Position numbers and translations under genes: made by a program. This document shows positions 49,331-58,078 of a DNA stretch of 64,000 nt, in pieces. The stretch is from Haloglomus halophilum (GTDB lineage Archaea > Halobacteriota > Halobacteria > Halobacteriales > Haloarculaceae). Position 1 is the first letter of the stretch; every line of letters starts with the position of its first letter. The stretch covers positions 1,302,001 to 1,366,000 of the forward strand of contig NZ_CP101166.1 in assembly GCF_024298885.1 (NCBI RefSeq). Reading direction: 5' to 3'. The notes under the pieces were generated by a model. That model worked only from the letters and a program-made list of their open reading frames with translations. It was not told the DNA's origin and did no database searches.

Positions 49331-49632
49331 CGTCGAGCGGAGACCACAAACGGATTATACAGGATTCTCTAGCCCAGATGCACTACTCCAGACCCAATAA
49401 GAGCCATATGACACATAATGGCGCCCATTACACGGTCGATTCTCACTCGTCCCGCGGTCACCCGCCTTCTCCAGACCACCGGGGCGCGTGCCTCTGACCG
49501 TCCGTCCACGTACTGATTCACGGGACGCCCTGCGACCCGAACCGCTAAACGGGATGGGGGCATCACCGCGGATATGCAGCAAAGTTCGCGGAGCCACCGC
49601 CACGGCACGTCCAGAACTCGTCCGAACCGGGG
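49331..49632. other. Gene-free stretch before the UspA gene
   Basis: 302 bases with no gene I can support on either strand. Its first 110 bases are AT-richer than the rest, and CCCAATAAGAGCC near 49392 is TATA-like but not at a useful distance from the next start. Confidence 0.4.
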
Positions 49633-50076
49633 GTGGTCCGGGTGACCGACCTGCTCGGAGCACCGGTGGTCCCGGTCGCCGACGACGAGGACGCCCGCAT
49701 GACCGCGCGGGCGCTCGCGCCGCTCCTCGAGGGAACGGCGACAGTGTCGCTCGTCTACGTGGTCGAGAAGGCCGGCGGCGCGGCGGACAAGGCCAGCGTC
49801 GAGCAGCGTGAGCTCCACGCCGAGAAGGCGTTCGACGCCTTCGAGCAGACGCTCGACGACGTGGCGGTCCCCGCGACGGTCGAAACCGAAATCGTGTACG
49901 ACACGGATGTCGTCGAGGGCATCTTCGGCGCGGCCGCGGAGTACGACGCGACCGCGGTGGCGTTCGTTCCCCGCGGCGGGGGGACCCTGCTGAGCCTGTT
50001 GACCGGAAAGCGGACGGAACGACTCGTGACCGAGAACGACCTCCCCGTGGTGTCGCTCCCGTCACCCGAATCATGA
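49633..50076 (+). CDS. Universal stress protein (UspA) family
   Basis: A 147-residue UspA-fold protein. [21 protein letters not shown] opens the Rossmann-like fold and [24 protein letters not shown] has a reduced version of the ATP loop (G-x2-G-x9-G-S/T). [12 protein letters not shown] ends it. GTG 49633 or GTG 49642 may start it. Its stop overlaps the ATG of the truncated permease (ATGA, 50073-50076). Usp proteins often accompany amino-acid permeases in haloarchaea. Confidence 0.8.
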   Translation: MVRVTDLLGAPVVPVADDEDARMTARALAPLLEGTATVSLVYVVEKAGGAADKASVEQRELHAEKAFDAFEQTLDDVAVPATVETEIVYDTDVVEGIFGAAAEYDATAVAFVPRGGGTLLSLLTGKRTERLVTENDLPVVSLPSPES

Positions 50077-50387
50077 GCGGCGACGAGGAGCTCGCGAAGG
50101 ACCTCGGGCCGCTGGCGGCCCTGACCATCGGCGCCGGGACGATGATCGGCGCCGGCATCTTCGTGCTGCCGGGGGAGGCGGCGGTCGCGGCGGGCCCCAT
50201 CGTGGCGCTCTCGTTCGTCGTCGGTGGGGTCATCTCGCTGTTCACCGCGATGTCGGCCAGCGAACTCGGAACCGCGATGCCGAAGGCCGGCGGGAGCTAC
50301 TACTACGTCAACCACGCGCTCGGGCCGCTGTTCGGCTCCATCGCCGGCTGGGGGAACTGGATGGGGCTCGCCTTCGCGTCGGAGTAG
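50073..50387 (+). pseudogene. APC-family amino-acid permease, truncated after about 104 residues
   Basis: The frame reads a normal permease front: [26 protein letters not shown], then [20 protein letters not shown] and [34 protein letters not shown], the first three helices. It then stops at once (E, TAG). A full APC permease has about 12 helices and 450 or more residues. The rest is absent: 72 bases later adk begins. So a deletion probably removed the remaining gene. It is still coupled to uspA by ATGA, and may be expressed as a three-helix fragment. Confidence 0.85.
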
Positions 50388-50430
50388 CCCCTCTCCCGGT
50401 CGAGCCGACGGCGGAACGGTTTCTGCAATG

Positions 50431-50436
50431 TTTTAA
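50431..50436 (+). promoter_or_regulatory. TATA box of adk
   Basis: TTTTAA lies 24-29 bases before ATG 50460, normal spacing for a leaderless transcript. Confidence 0.6.
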
Positions 50437-50459
50437 CCCGGTAGGCCGAACGGCGCGCC

Positions 50460-51107
50460 ATGAGCCAGCCGAACATCCTGCTGCTCGGGCCGCCGGGCGC
50501 GGGCAAGGGTACGCAGTCGAGCAACATCGTCGAGGAGTACGGCGTCGACCACGTCACCACGGGCGACGCGCTCCGTTCGAACAAGGGGATGGACATCTCC
50601 GACCTCGACGTCGAGTACGACACGCCGGGCGGCTTCATGGACGCCGGCGAACTCGTTCCGGACGAGGTCGTCAACGAGATCGTCAAGACGGCGCTCCAGG
50701 AGGCCGACGGCTACGTCCTCGACGGCTACCCGCGCAACCTCGACCAGGCGAAGTACCTCGACGAGATCACCGAGCTGGACGTCGTGGCGCTGCTGGAGGT
50801 GCCCCGGGAGGAGCTCGTCGAGCGCCTGACCGGCCGCCGGATCTGTGACGAGTGTGGCACCAACTACCACGTCGAGTTCAGCCCGCCGGAGGAGGCGGGC
50901 GTCTGCGACAAGTGTGGCGGCGAACTGATCCAGCGCGACGACGACACGGAGGAGACGGTGCGCGAGCGGCTCAACGTGTTCGACGAGAACACCCAGCCCG
51001 TCATCGACCACTACGACATCCGCGACGACCTCGTCCGCATCGACGGCGAGGGCGCCCCCGACGAGGTCTGGGAGGAGCTCCACGCCGCCATCGAGGACGA
51101 GGTCTGA
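50460..51107 (+). CDS. adk: Adenylate kinase (zinc-containing LID)
   Basis: A 215-residue enzyme (ATP + AMP = 2 ADP). [14 protein letters not shown] is the P-loop and [10 protein letters not shown] the NMP-binding segment. The LID has [12 protein letters not shown] and CDKCGG, a four-Cys zinc site. Its length and layout are of the bacterial-like long Adk that haloarchaea use. TATA-box spacing supports ATG 50460. Confidence 0.95.
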   Translation: MSQPNILLLGPPGAGKGTQSSNIVEEYGVDHVTTGDALRSNKGMDISDLDVEYDTPGGFMDAGELVPDEVVNEIVKTALQEADGYVLDGYPRNLDQAKYLDEITELDVVALLEVPREELVERLTGRRICDECGTNYHVEFSPPEEAGVCDKCGGELIQRDDDTEETVRERLNVFDENTQPVIDHYDIRDDLVRIDGEGAPDEVWEELHAAIEDEV

Positions 51108-51185
51108 GGCGACGGCGGCGGTCCGGTACCGTTCTCCGGGCGGTCGGCGACGAGGCTTTACCTGCCCGGGTGGCGTAGCGCCGGT

Positions 51186-51587
51186 ATGGACATCGACGAG
51201 GTGGAGCTGACCATCCCGGAGCCGGTCATCGAGCTACTGCCGGGCGACGGTGAGAACGCCGCGCGCGACATGGAACGTGCTGTGGCGGGCTTCGAGCGCC
51301 ACGTCAACGCCACCATCGAGACCGCCGACGACGCGGCCGAGGTGGCCGCCGAGGTGCTGGACGTGGTCAAGCATCTCGAAGCACGCATCGAGACCTACGA
51401 CGATTTCGTCCCGGAGCTGCGCGCGTGGGGCCAGTCGCCGGCCTACGCCATCGCCTGGCGGGACCTCTACGCCGACCTGGTCCGACAGCTCACCACCCAC
51501 GAGGGGCTGGCCGACCGCCTCGAACGCGAGGGGAACCGCCGACTCGTCGACGACGGCATCCGGCTGAAGAACCTGAAGAAGGACTAG
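51186..51587 (+). CDS. Haloarchaeal helical protein, function unknown
   Basis: A 133-residue, mainly helical protein starting MDIDEVELTIPEPVIELLPG. Helices include DMERAVAGFERHVNATIETADDA and SPAYAIAWRDLYADLVRQLTT. No Cys and no membrane segment. Known only as a hypothetical. It follows adk by 78 bases, so may be co-transcribed. Confidence 0.65.
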   Translation: MDIDEVELTIPEPVIELLPGDGENAARDMERAVAGFERHVNATIETADDAAEVAAEVLDVVKHLEARIETYDDFVPELRAWGQSPAYAIAWRDLYADLVRQLTTHEGLADRLEREGNRRLVDDGIRLKNLKKD

Positions 51588-51731
51588 CGAGCGCAGCTAC
51601 CACGGGATTTCTCACGTGAGTTCCATCGGGGGCGTCCGGAGAACGAACCCAGTTCCGTCGGCGTTCGGAGTCGGACCCACCGAACGACGACCGGAGAAAG
51701 ACCGATACGTCCGCCGGCCCCACCGTCGGGT

Positions 51732-52271
51732 ATGAGCCGGTCGGACGAACTGGAGTACGACTCCGAGGTCGACATCGACGGCCTCCTGTCGGAGGACCAG
51801 GAGTCCGACCGGAGCGACCGGGGCGACCCAGCAGAGCGATCGTCGAACCACGAGACGGCGTCCGGCGGCGGTCTGCGGTCGCGGCTCCCGTCGCGCCCCT
51901 CGTTCTCCCGGCCCTCGCTCCCCCTGCCGCGGTTCACGATACGGGGGCTGGGGCTGTCGCTCGTCGTCTCCATCGTCGCGTTCGTGGCGGCGAGCCTCGT
52001 CGTCCCGCTCGGGGGCATCGCGGGGCTCGTCGGCATCTTCGTCGCGGCCTTCGGACTGGGACTGGTGGGGCACGGCCACTACCTCGAACTCGCGGTCGCG
52101 GGGGCGGGGACCGCGGCGGCTGGCACGCTGCTCAGTCAACTGTTCATCGCCGCAGTGGCGGACCTGACGGTGCCGCTGGCGGCCGTCGGCGGGACGGCCG
52201 GGTTGCTGGCGGCGGTGCTGGGCTGTTACTTCGGTCGGGACCTGCACGACGGGCTGACGCGGGGAGTCTGA
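51732..52271 (+). CDS. Membrane protein with acidic N-terminal tail
   Basis: A 179-residue protein. The first 75 residues are a disordered Asp/Ser-rich tail with SRLPSRPSFSRPSLPLPRF repeats. The rest has four hydrophobic helices rich in Gly/Ala (GLGLSLVVSIVAFVAASLVV to AVLGCYFG). It resembles DUF456-type proteins, but I could not assign it. Confidence 0.68.
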   Translation: MSRSDELEYDSEVDIDGLLSEDQESDRSDRGDPAERSSNHETASGGGLRSRLPSRPSFSRPSLPLPRFTIRGLGLSLVVSIVAFVAASLVVPLGGIAGLVGIFVAAFGLGLVGHGHYLELAVAGAGTAAAGTLLSQLFIAAVADLTVPLAAVGGTAGLLAAVLGCYFGRDLHDGLTRGV

Positions 52272-52305
52272 GCGGCGCGATAGCGTCGACGCGACCCGTC
52301 GGGAG

Positions 52306-53019
52306 TCAGTCCCCGGCGACCTGCCAGCCGTCCTCCGTGCGTTCGATGACGCCGTGGTCGGCGAGCAGCCGGAGCGCCTCGTCGACGGCCTCGGGGGAGG
52401 CATCGACCTGCCGGGCGATGCGCTCGGGCGCCGCCGCGCCATCGGCGACCGCCGCGGCCACCTCGGCGTAGAACCGGCCCTCCATCCCGCCGAGGTCGTC
52501 GAACCGCTCGCTGAGGTCGTCCATCACGTCGGTGAGCCGGCCCTGGACCCACCGCTGGGCCATCGAGAGTTCGTTCTCCAGTGCCTCCAGCCGCCCCAGT
52601 TCGCCAGCCAGCGACGCGAGGTCGCCGCCCGGGCGCCCTTCGCCGTCAGCGTCGTCCTCACCGTCCCCGGCTGCCGCGTTCGGGTCGAGACCCATATCCA
52701 GCGAGAGGTAGCGACAGCGCGACATGTCGAACCCGCGGCTGGCGGGGTAGGCCGACTTCGTCCCGAAGCCGTACGGGGAGACCGACACCTCCAGCCGGAG
52801 GTTCCGGGCGATGGAGAAGTACTTGCGCCGCTGGCTGTCGACGCGGGACTCGACGAGACCCGCCTCCTCCAGTTTCCGGAGGTGGTCGATGACGGCCTTC
52901 GGGCTCACGCCGAGGTACTCGGATATCTCGGTGACGTAGCAGGGCTTGCGCGCCAGAAGCCGGAGGATGCGCCGCCGGTTCTCGTTCCCGAGCAGATCGA
53001 GCAGCGCCGCCGAGTCCAT
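52306..53019 (-). CDS. ArsR-type winged-helix transcriptional regulator
   Basis: A 237-residue regulator. NENRRRILRLLARKPCYVTEISEYLGVSPKAVIDHLRKLEEAGLV is the ArsR winged helix (read as ENRRRILRLL, YVTEISEYLGVSPKAVIDHL, KLEEAGLV), with DSQRRKYFSIA as the wing. A middle domain (SVSPYGFGTKSAY) and a coiled-coil section follow. The C-terminus carries a second HTH-like stretch (PERIARQVDASPEAVDEALRLLADHGVIERTE). No metal-binding Cys pair, so the signal is not a metal in the usual ArsR way. Confidence 0.85.
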   Translation of the reverse strand: MDSAALLDLLGNENRRRILRLLARKPCYVTEISEYLGVSPKAVIDHLRKLEEAGLVESRVDSQRRKYFSIARNLRLEVSVSPYGFGTKSAYPASRGFDMSRCRYLSLDMGLDPNAAAGDGEDDADGEGRPGGDLASLAGELGRLEALENELSMAQRWVQGRLTDVMDDLSERFDDLGGMEGRFYAEVAAAVADGAAAPERIARQVDASPEAVDEALRLLADHGVIERTEDGWQVAGD

Positions 53020-53061
53020 TACTCGGGAGGAGGTCGCCGAGAGGAAAAAGCGTGTCTACCG

Positions 53062-54051
53062 TTACGCGTCACCGGAACCGCCCGCGCTACTGCCGTCACC
53101 GGGGGGCCCGGACCCCCCGTCGGCCGAATCGCCACCCGAACCGTCCCCGGAGCTATCGGTGGAGTCGGAGCCGTCGGAATCGCCCGTGGAGCCATCGCCA
53201 GCGCCCGTGTCGTCGCCGGCGCTCCCGCTCGTGCTGGCGTTGTCGTCGCTGCCGGAGTCACCCGATGCGCCGCCGCCCGCGTTGGCGCCGGCGTCGTCGT
53301 TCCCGCGCTCGTCCGGCGGCCCGCGCTCGCCGTCGGTCACGTTCCCGTCCTCCTCGGCACCGGCCCCGTTGCCGCGCTCGCCGGGCGGCCCGGCATCACC
53401 ACTCGGGCCGCGCTCCCCGGGAGGGCCCTGGTCACCACTCCGGCCGGGCGTGTCGGGCATGCCGGCCAGCCCGCGGGCCATCTCGGCGACCTCGGGGCCG
53501 GTCAGCTCGCCGGCCTCCGTCCGGAGCCGCTCCAGCCGGGTCTCGTTGACGCCGACCCGTTCGGCGACCGACTCGGTCTGGTTGACGTTCTGTTCGAGCT
53601 GGCTGGCCCGGGTCGCGAGCCGCGCGGCCCGGACCCGCTCGCCGACCGTCAGGTTGCGCTCGGCGAGCAGTTCGGCCCGCTCCGCGCGGAGCTGGGCCAC
53701 GCGCTCGCTCAGCTCGGTCGTCCGCTGGCGGACCACGGCGGCCCGGGCCTGCCCGTCGGTCCGGTTGACCGCGGCCGTGAACATCCCGTGTTGCACCTCG
53801 CCCTCGGCCTCCGCAGCACTGGCCTGGGCGAAGGAGGCGACCGTCAGGCCGAAGGAGGCGTTCCCGTCGGCCTCGCTCTCGTTCGCGGTGGTCGTGCTCG
53901 TCTCGTTCCCGTCGGTCGCCGTCGGCGTGGGGGTCGGTGTTGCCTCCTGCGTGGCGACCGCCGGAAGGGCCCCGCTGGCGCCGGCGACCGCACCGGTCCC
54001 GACGGCAGCGAGGACCACGGCGACCGCAATCAGGATCGAGGCTCGTCTCAT
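53062..54051 (-). CDS. Secreted protein with coiled coil and short collagen-like Gly-X-Y run
   Basis: A 329-residue exported protein. A signal peptide (RRASILIAVAVVLAAVGTGAVAG) is followed by a Thr/Pro/Asn-glycan-rich spacer, and a helical domain (about 70-200) with heptads (TELSERVAQLRAERAELLAERN). Residues 203-229 form nine perfect Gly-X-Y triplets (GDQGPPGERGPSGDAGPPGE in part). A long Gly/Ser/Asp-rich tail ends it with no visible anchor. ATG 54051 is used; three extra residues could be read from 54060. Function unknown. A surface or matrix role is inferred. Confidence 0.72.
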   Translation of the reverse strand: MRRASILIAVAVVLAAVGTGAVAGASGALPAVATQEATPTPTPTATDGNETSTTTANESEADGNASFGLTVASFAQASAAEAEGEVQHGMFTAAVNRTDGQARAAVVRQRTTELSERVAQLRAERAELLAERNLTVGERVRAARLATRASQLEQNVNQTESVAERVGVNETRLERLRTEAGELTGPEVAEMARGLAGMPDTPGRSGDQGPPGERGPSGDAGPPGERGNGAGAEEDGNVTDGERGPPDERGNDDAGANAGGGASGDSGSDDNASTSGSAGDDTGAGDGSTGDSDGSDSTDSSGDGSGGDSADGGSGPPGDGSSAGGSGDA

Positions 54052-54187
54052 CACCACCACCTATCCGCCACACCGGCTAAAACCCGGCCAGTTGTTCGAA
54101 CGGTTCACGGGCGGGCGGCCGCGTGAACGGAATGAACTGGAGATGAAATGGGACGTTTAGCGGCCCGCAGACCGTTTATGCGGTCGC

Positions 54188-54817
54188 TTAGACACGCATC
54201 CGCTCGAACGCGAGGGCGGCGAGGGCGACCGCGAGGACCGACGTGCAGACCGACGCGACAGCCAGTCCCATCCCCGGGTCGTACCGCAGCGGCGGGTGGA
54301 GGCCGAACCCGTAGTCGGCGAGGTCGTTCACGAGCGCACAGCCGAGCGCGAACACGAGCGCGCCACGCGTCGTGCGCGCCGCGTGCGGGAGCAGGTACGC
54401 GGCTGCGACGAACGCCAGGTGGCTCCCGATGACGCCGAAGTAGGCGAACGGGTCCGGGAAGTAGGCCCCGAAGCCGAGATTGAGCGCGACGAGCGTCCAG
54501 AGCCCCGTCTCGACGAGCCAGACGAACGCCAGCGTGTGCAGGTACGCGAGCGGGCGGTTGAACGGGGCGTCCTCGAGCGGGCGCCCCAGCGCCGGCAGGA
54601 GGGTGGCGAAGGCCAGCGACCCCAGGAACGTGGCAGCGGGCGAGTCCGCGAACAGCGGCCACAGGAACGTCGAGACGCCCGCCAGCCCGCGGTCGACGTA
54701 CCAGCGCAGGCCGATGACGCCGATGGCGAGCGTCCCGAAGACGAGCCAGACGAGCGTCGGTGCCGCCTCCAGGTACTCGCGGGCGTACCGCCGCGGGATG
54801 GGGTTGAACCGGCGCAC
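54188..54817 (-). CDS. DUF1405-type membrane protein
   Basis: A 209-residue membrane protein with six helices: FNPIPRRYAREYLEAAPTLV front, then GVIGLRWYVD, FLWPLFADSPAATFLGSLAFA, WLVETGLWTLV, YFGVIGSHLAFVAAAYLLPHA and ALVFALGCALVNDLADYGFG. The PLFADSP and DLADYGFG motifs match DUF1405. The start is GTG 54817 (VRRFNPIPRRY); a TTG 39 bases before it is less likely. Function unknown. Confidence 0.78.
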   Translation of the reverse strand: MRRFNPIPRRYAREYLEAAPTLVWLVFGTLAIGVIGLRWYVDRGLAGVSTFLWPLFADSPAATFLGSLAFATLLPALGRPLEDAPFNRPLAYLHTLAFVWLVETGLWTLVALNLGFGAYFPDPFAYFGVIGSHLAFVAAAYLLPHAARTTRGALVFALGCALVNDLADYGFGLHPPLRYDPGMGLAVASVCTSVLAVALAALAFERMRV

Positions 54818-54933
54818 GGCTCCTGCGATGGTGCCAGGCGGCAAAACCGTGCCGGGGACGGCCGCGCCGGGAGCCGCGGGGGAGGTCACCCACAGAACGC
54901 AAGAGGGTTGACGCACGGCCCGCGAGAAGGGGT

Positions 54934-56799
54934 ATGACCGACCATTTCGAGGTCCACGCGCGGGACGGGGCGGCCCGCATCGGCGAGGTCCGCCTCCCGA
55001 CCCCGCTCCGGACGCCGGGACTGGTGGGGGACCGGCTCCACGACGCCGGGAGCGAGTGGGCCGCCGCCCGCGCGACGCCCGACGGGGACCCGGACGCGCT
55101 GACGGTGCTCCCGCACCGCGCACTGCCGCCAGGAACGCCCGACAGCGTCCGGGAGACGTTCGGCGGGGCCGGGAACGCCGCGACCGGCGACAGCCCGCAC
55201 CCCGAAGACGGCGTGGCCGCCGGCGAGGACGCCCCGGACGCCGCCGACCTCGAGTTCCCGACCGCCGTCGTGGTGGGGCCCGACACCGCCGCGGACCACG
55301 GCGCCGACGCGTACGTCCTCTCCGGTGGCCCGTCGCTCGTGGGGCACGCCGCGTCGTTCGTCGACGCCATCACGGGCGTCCGCCGCGCGATTCCGGACGA
55401 CAGCGCGCTGTACCTGGCCGGGGGCGCGACACCCGCGAACGTCGCGGCGCTGGTCTACGCCGGCGTGGACCTCGTGGACGCCGACCGCGCGTACGTGCGC
55501 GGGACCGAGGGGTTCTACCAGACGACCGACGGCGAGTACTTCCTGGAGGATCTGGAGGAGCTCCCCTGCGCGTGTCCGGCCTGTCAGGGCGGGCGCGAGG
55601 CGTTCGACCGCGAGGCGTGTGCCGAGCACAACGTCAACGCGCTGGAGACGGCGCTGGCGACCGTCCGCACGCGGGTCCGGGACGGCCGCCTGCGCGACTA
55701 CCTCGAAGGGCAGGGCCGCCACGAGTCGTTCCCGACTTCGGTGCTCCGCCGCCTCGACCAGGAGTACGCCTACGTCGAGGAGCGCGCCCCCCTCTTCCGC
55801 CGTGAGTCGATGCTCTCGGCGACCGACGACACCCTCCGGCGGCCGGAAATCCAGCGCTTCGCCGACCGCGTGACGAGCCGCTACGTCCCGCGGTTCGACG
55901 ACCTGCCGCTGCTGCTGGTCCCCTGTTCGGCCACCAAACCGTACAGCGAGTCACAGAGTCACGCGCAGTTCCACCGCGCCATCGACTACCGCGCCCACAC
56001 CGTGTCGATGACCTCGCCCATCGGCATCGTGCCCCAGGAGCTGGAGACCACGTACCCGGCCCAGCACTACGATTCGGTGGTGACCGGGCGCTGGACCGAG
56101 ACCGAGTACGAGTTCGTCGCGGCGGTCCTCCGGCGCTATCTCGACCGGGCCGACTACCCGCGCGTCGTCGCGCACCTGCCCGAGGACTACCGCCCCATCG
56201 TCGAGCGCGCCATCGACCGCCTCGACGACGCGCCGCCGGTCCAGTTCACCGTCGACGACCACCCGACGACGGACGACTCGCTGGCAAACCTCGCGGGCGC
56301 GCTGGAGGGGGCGGACCGCTTCAGCAAGCGCGAACGCGAGCACCGAACCGTCCGCGCGCTCGCGGACTACGTCTTCGGCGAGGGCGCTGGCGAGGACTTC
56401 TTCCGCGAGCTGCGGACGGGCGGTCGCTACCCCAAATTACGCGCGATGGACGCCGGCATCGAGGCGCGGCCCGGCGACGACACCGACGACGACGGCGCCG
56501 TCCACGTCGCCACGATGGTCCCCAACTACGGCACGCTCTCGCTCACGCTCGCGGGCGCGCGCCGCTGGGCCAGCAGCGACGTGCCGACCAAGCGCGTGGA
56601 GATCGACGCGTTCGTCCCGCAGGGCAGCGTCCTCGCGCCGGGCGTCGTCGACGCGGACGACTCGATTCGTGTGGGCGACGAGGTCGTCGTCGAGGGGCCG
56701 AAGGCGTTCGCCGTCGGCCGCGCGCAGGCCCACGGCCGCGCGATGGTCGATTCGACGCGCGGCGTCGTGGTGCAGGTCCGGCACTCGCAGGAGAAGTAA
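54934..56799 (+). CDS. arcS: Archaeosine synthase ArcS (TGT-like with PUA domain)
   Basis: A 621-residue protein of tRNA modification (preQ0 at G15 to archaeosine). The N-terminal half is the TGT-like barrel, with a zinc site C212, C214, C217 and H232 (CACPACQ, AEHN). The ArcS-specific core is LLLVPCSATKPYSESQSHAQF (quoted as PCSATKPYSESQSH). The C-terminus has a PUA domain (KRVEIDAFVPQGSVLAPGVVD to RHSQEK). Unlike the base-exchange enzyme TgtA, it adds a Lys to preQ0 in the tRNA. Domain order and length fit the haloarchaeal form. Confidence 0.93.
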   Translation: MTDHFEVHARDGAARIGEVRLPTPLRTPGLVGDRLHDAGSEWAAARATPDGDPDALTVLPHRALPPGTPDSVRETFGGAGNAATGDSPHPEDGVAAGEDAPDAADLEFPTAVVVGPDTAADHGADAYVLSGGPSLVGHAASFVDAITGVRRAIPDDSALYLAGGATPANVAALVYAGVDLVDADRAYVRGTEGFYQTTDGEYFLEDLEELPCACPACQGGREAFDREACAEHNVNALETALATVRTRVRDGRLRDYLEGQGRHESFPTSVLRRLDQEYAYVEERAPLFRRESMLSATDDTLRRPEIQRFADRVTSRYVPRFDDLPLLLVPCSATKPYSESQSHAQFHRAIDYRAHTVSMTSPIGIVPQELETTYPAQHYDSVVTGRWTETEYEFVAAVLRRYLDRADYPRVVAHLPEDYRPIVERAIDRLDDAPPVQFTVDDHPTTDDSLANLAGALEGADRFSKREREHRTVRALADYVFGEGAGEDFFRELRTGGRYPKLRAMDAGIEARPGDDTDDDGAVHVATMVPNYGTLSLTLAGARRWASSDVPTKRVEIDAFVPQGSVLAPGVVDADDSIRVGDEVVVEGPKAFAVGRAQAHGRAMVDSTRGVVVQVRHSQEK

Positions 56800-56869
56800 T
56801 CACGCACCCCCGGCGCCACCGCTGCGGTCACCCCACCGCTCATCACCCCGCCACCCGACACTCCGACCG

Positions 56870-57268
56870 ATGACCGACCTCACGCCCGAGGACCTCTCCG
56901 AGGGCATCGTCGTCACGCACGAGCGGACGTTCACGCCCGGGGAGGTCCGCACGTTCACGACGGTCTCCGGCGACGAGGGGGACCACCACGTCGAGACCGA
57001 CGAGGAAGGGCGCCTCCTCGTGCAGGGACTGCTCACGGCCACACTCCCGACGAAGGTGGGTGGTGACCTCAACGTGCTGGCCTCGCGGATGGAGTTCGAG
57101 TTCCGCCGCCCCGTCTACACCGGCCAGCATATCGCCTGCGAGGTGACGTTCGTCGACGTGGACCACGGGGACCGGGTCGAGGTCACCGCGGCGTTCGAGG
57201 CCGTCCGCACCGACGACGACACGACCGTCATGGCCGGACTGTTCGAGGGCATCATCCGTCGTGGATAG
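56870..57268 (+). CDS. MaoC-like hot-dog fold protein
   Basis: A 132-residue protein starting MTDLTPEDLSEGIVV. FTTVSGDEGDHHVETDEEGRLLVQGLLTATL is the hydratase-2-like motif (D...H), with QGLLTA as the helix and VYTGQHIACEVTFVDV as the last strands. MaoC proteins are (R)-specific enoyl-CoA hydratases or thioesterase-like binders. The key Asp and His are both present. It starts 71 bases after arcS. Confidence 0.82.
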   Translation: MTDLTPEDLSEGIVVTHERTFTPGEVRTFTTVSGDEGDHHVETDEEGRLLVQGLLTATLPTKVGGDLNVLASRMEFEFRRPVYTGQHIACEVTFVDVDHGDRVEVTAAFEAVRTDDDTTVMAGLFEGIIRRG

Positions 57269-57343
57269 TGGCCATTCTCCACTTATGTAGCGACTAAAAC
57301 GCGAAAGCGAGCTATTATTCCGTAATTAACCAGGGTGCAGATG

Positions 57344-57604
57344 TCACTCGGAGGATTCAGCAGCGGTATCGTGGCGCTGCTCCGTGGTGGCGAGCCCGGC
57401 GAAGACGCTGCCGAGGAGGTACACGGTTGCGCCCAGCAGCACCAGCAGGGCGGCCTCGTCGCCGAACGCCAGTGCCGGGCGGAGGAACTCGCGGCCGCGG
57501 GTGGTGTGGAGCCAGTCGACGAACAGCACTGGCCACAGCGAGAGGGGTATCAGCAGGAGGGCGGTGCAGCGCCGGATGGTCCGACGGAGGGCGGTATCGG
57601 ACAT
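57344..57604 (-). CDS. Small two-helix membrane protein
   Basis: An 86-residue protein starting MSDTALRRTIRRCTALLLIPL. Two hydrophobic helices (ALLLIPLSLWPVLFVDWL and ALLVLLGATVYLLGSVFAGL) and an acidic end. A nine-codon upstream extension is possible (57631). Function unknown. Confidence 0.65.
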   Translation of the reverse strand: MSDTALRRTIRRCTALLLIPLSLWPVLFVDWLHTTRGREFLRPALAFGDEAALLVLLGATVYLLGSVFAGLATTEQRHDTAAESSE

Positions 57605-57684
57605 GTCGGCGACCGTGGAACCGGCGAGCAAGTGTCTTCCGGTCGGCGGGAGGGGCCCGGGCCTCGGCAGCGGCCGACGCGTGC

Positions 57685-57888
57685 TCAGTCGTCGCCGGTC
57701 CGGTCGGCGTCCGGGTCCGTGTCGGCGTCCGACTCGGACTTCGGAATCGGCTGTGGGCCGAGTCGCCCGTGTTCCTCGAGCGCGATGGCGTACTGGATCG
57801 CGTTCCTGATGTGGTATCTCGCCGCAGGGTCCTCGACGGTCTCCAGTAATCGGTACAGTTCGGCCGTGTCAAGCTGTCTCGTGCCCAT
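57685..57888 (-). CDS. Small helical protein with acidic tail
   Basis: A 67-residue protein: a helical front (RQLDTAELYRLLETVEDP, ARYHIRNAIQYAIALEE) and an Asp-rich disordered tail. No family recognised. It reads away from a palindrome-rich intergenic region shared with the DUF106 gene. Confidence 0.65.
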   Translation of the reverse strand: MGTRQLDTAELYRLLETVEDPAARYHIRNAIQYAIALEEHGRLGPQPIPKSESDADTDPDADRTGDD

Positions 57889-57910
57889 CTGTCAGCGTCC
57901 ACCCCCTCCC

Positions 57911-57978
57911 CCCACACCGTGTGGGATACTTCCGTGGGTTGCGGACCCACCCATATAATTCGTGTGGTGGTTTCACAC
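57911..57978. promoter_or_regulatory. Three consecutive palindromes in a divergent promoter region
   Basis: CCCACAC-C-GTGTGGG (57911-57925), GTGGGT-tgcgg-ACCCAC (57934-57950) and GTGTG-gtggttt-CACAC (57962-57978) follow one another, with CATATAATTCG (57952-57961) between the last two. All use GTGTG/GTGGG half-sites. The region is between a minus-strand gene (starts 57888) and a plus-strand gene (starts 58079). A multi-site operator is the simplest reading. Confidence 0.5.
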
Positions 57979-58078
57979 ATGGGAATTCCTCCGACCAGCG
58001 CTGTTCGACCGAGGGGACCTCGTGAGCATGCTCTGGACAGTGAAAGGTTGATTAGCGGGCGACGGCTACGAGCGGGCA

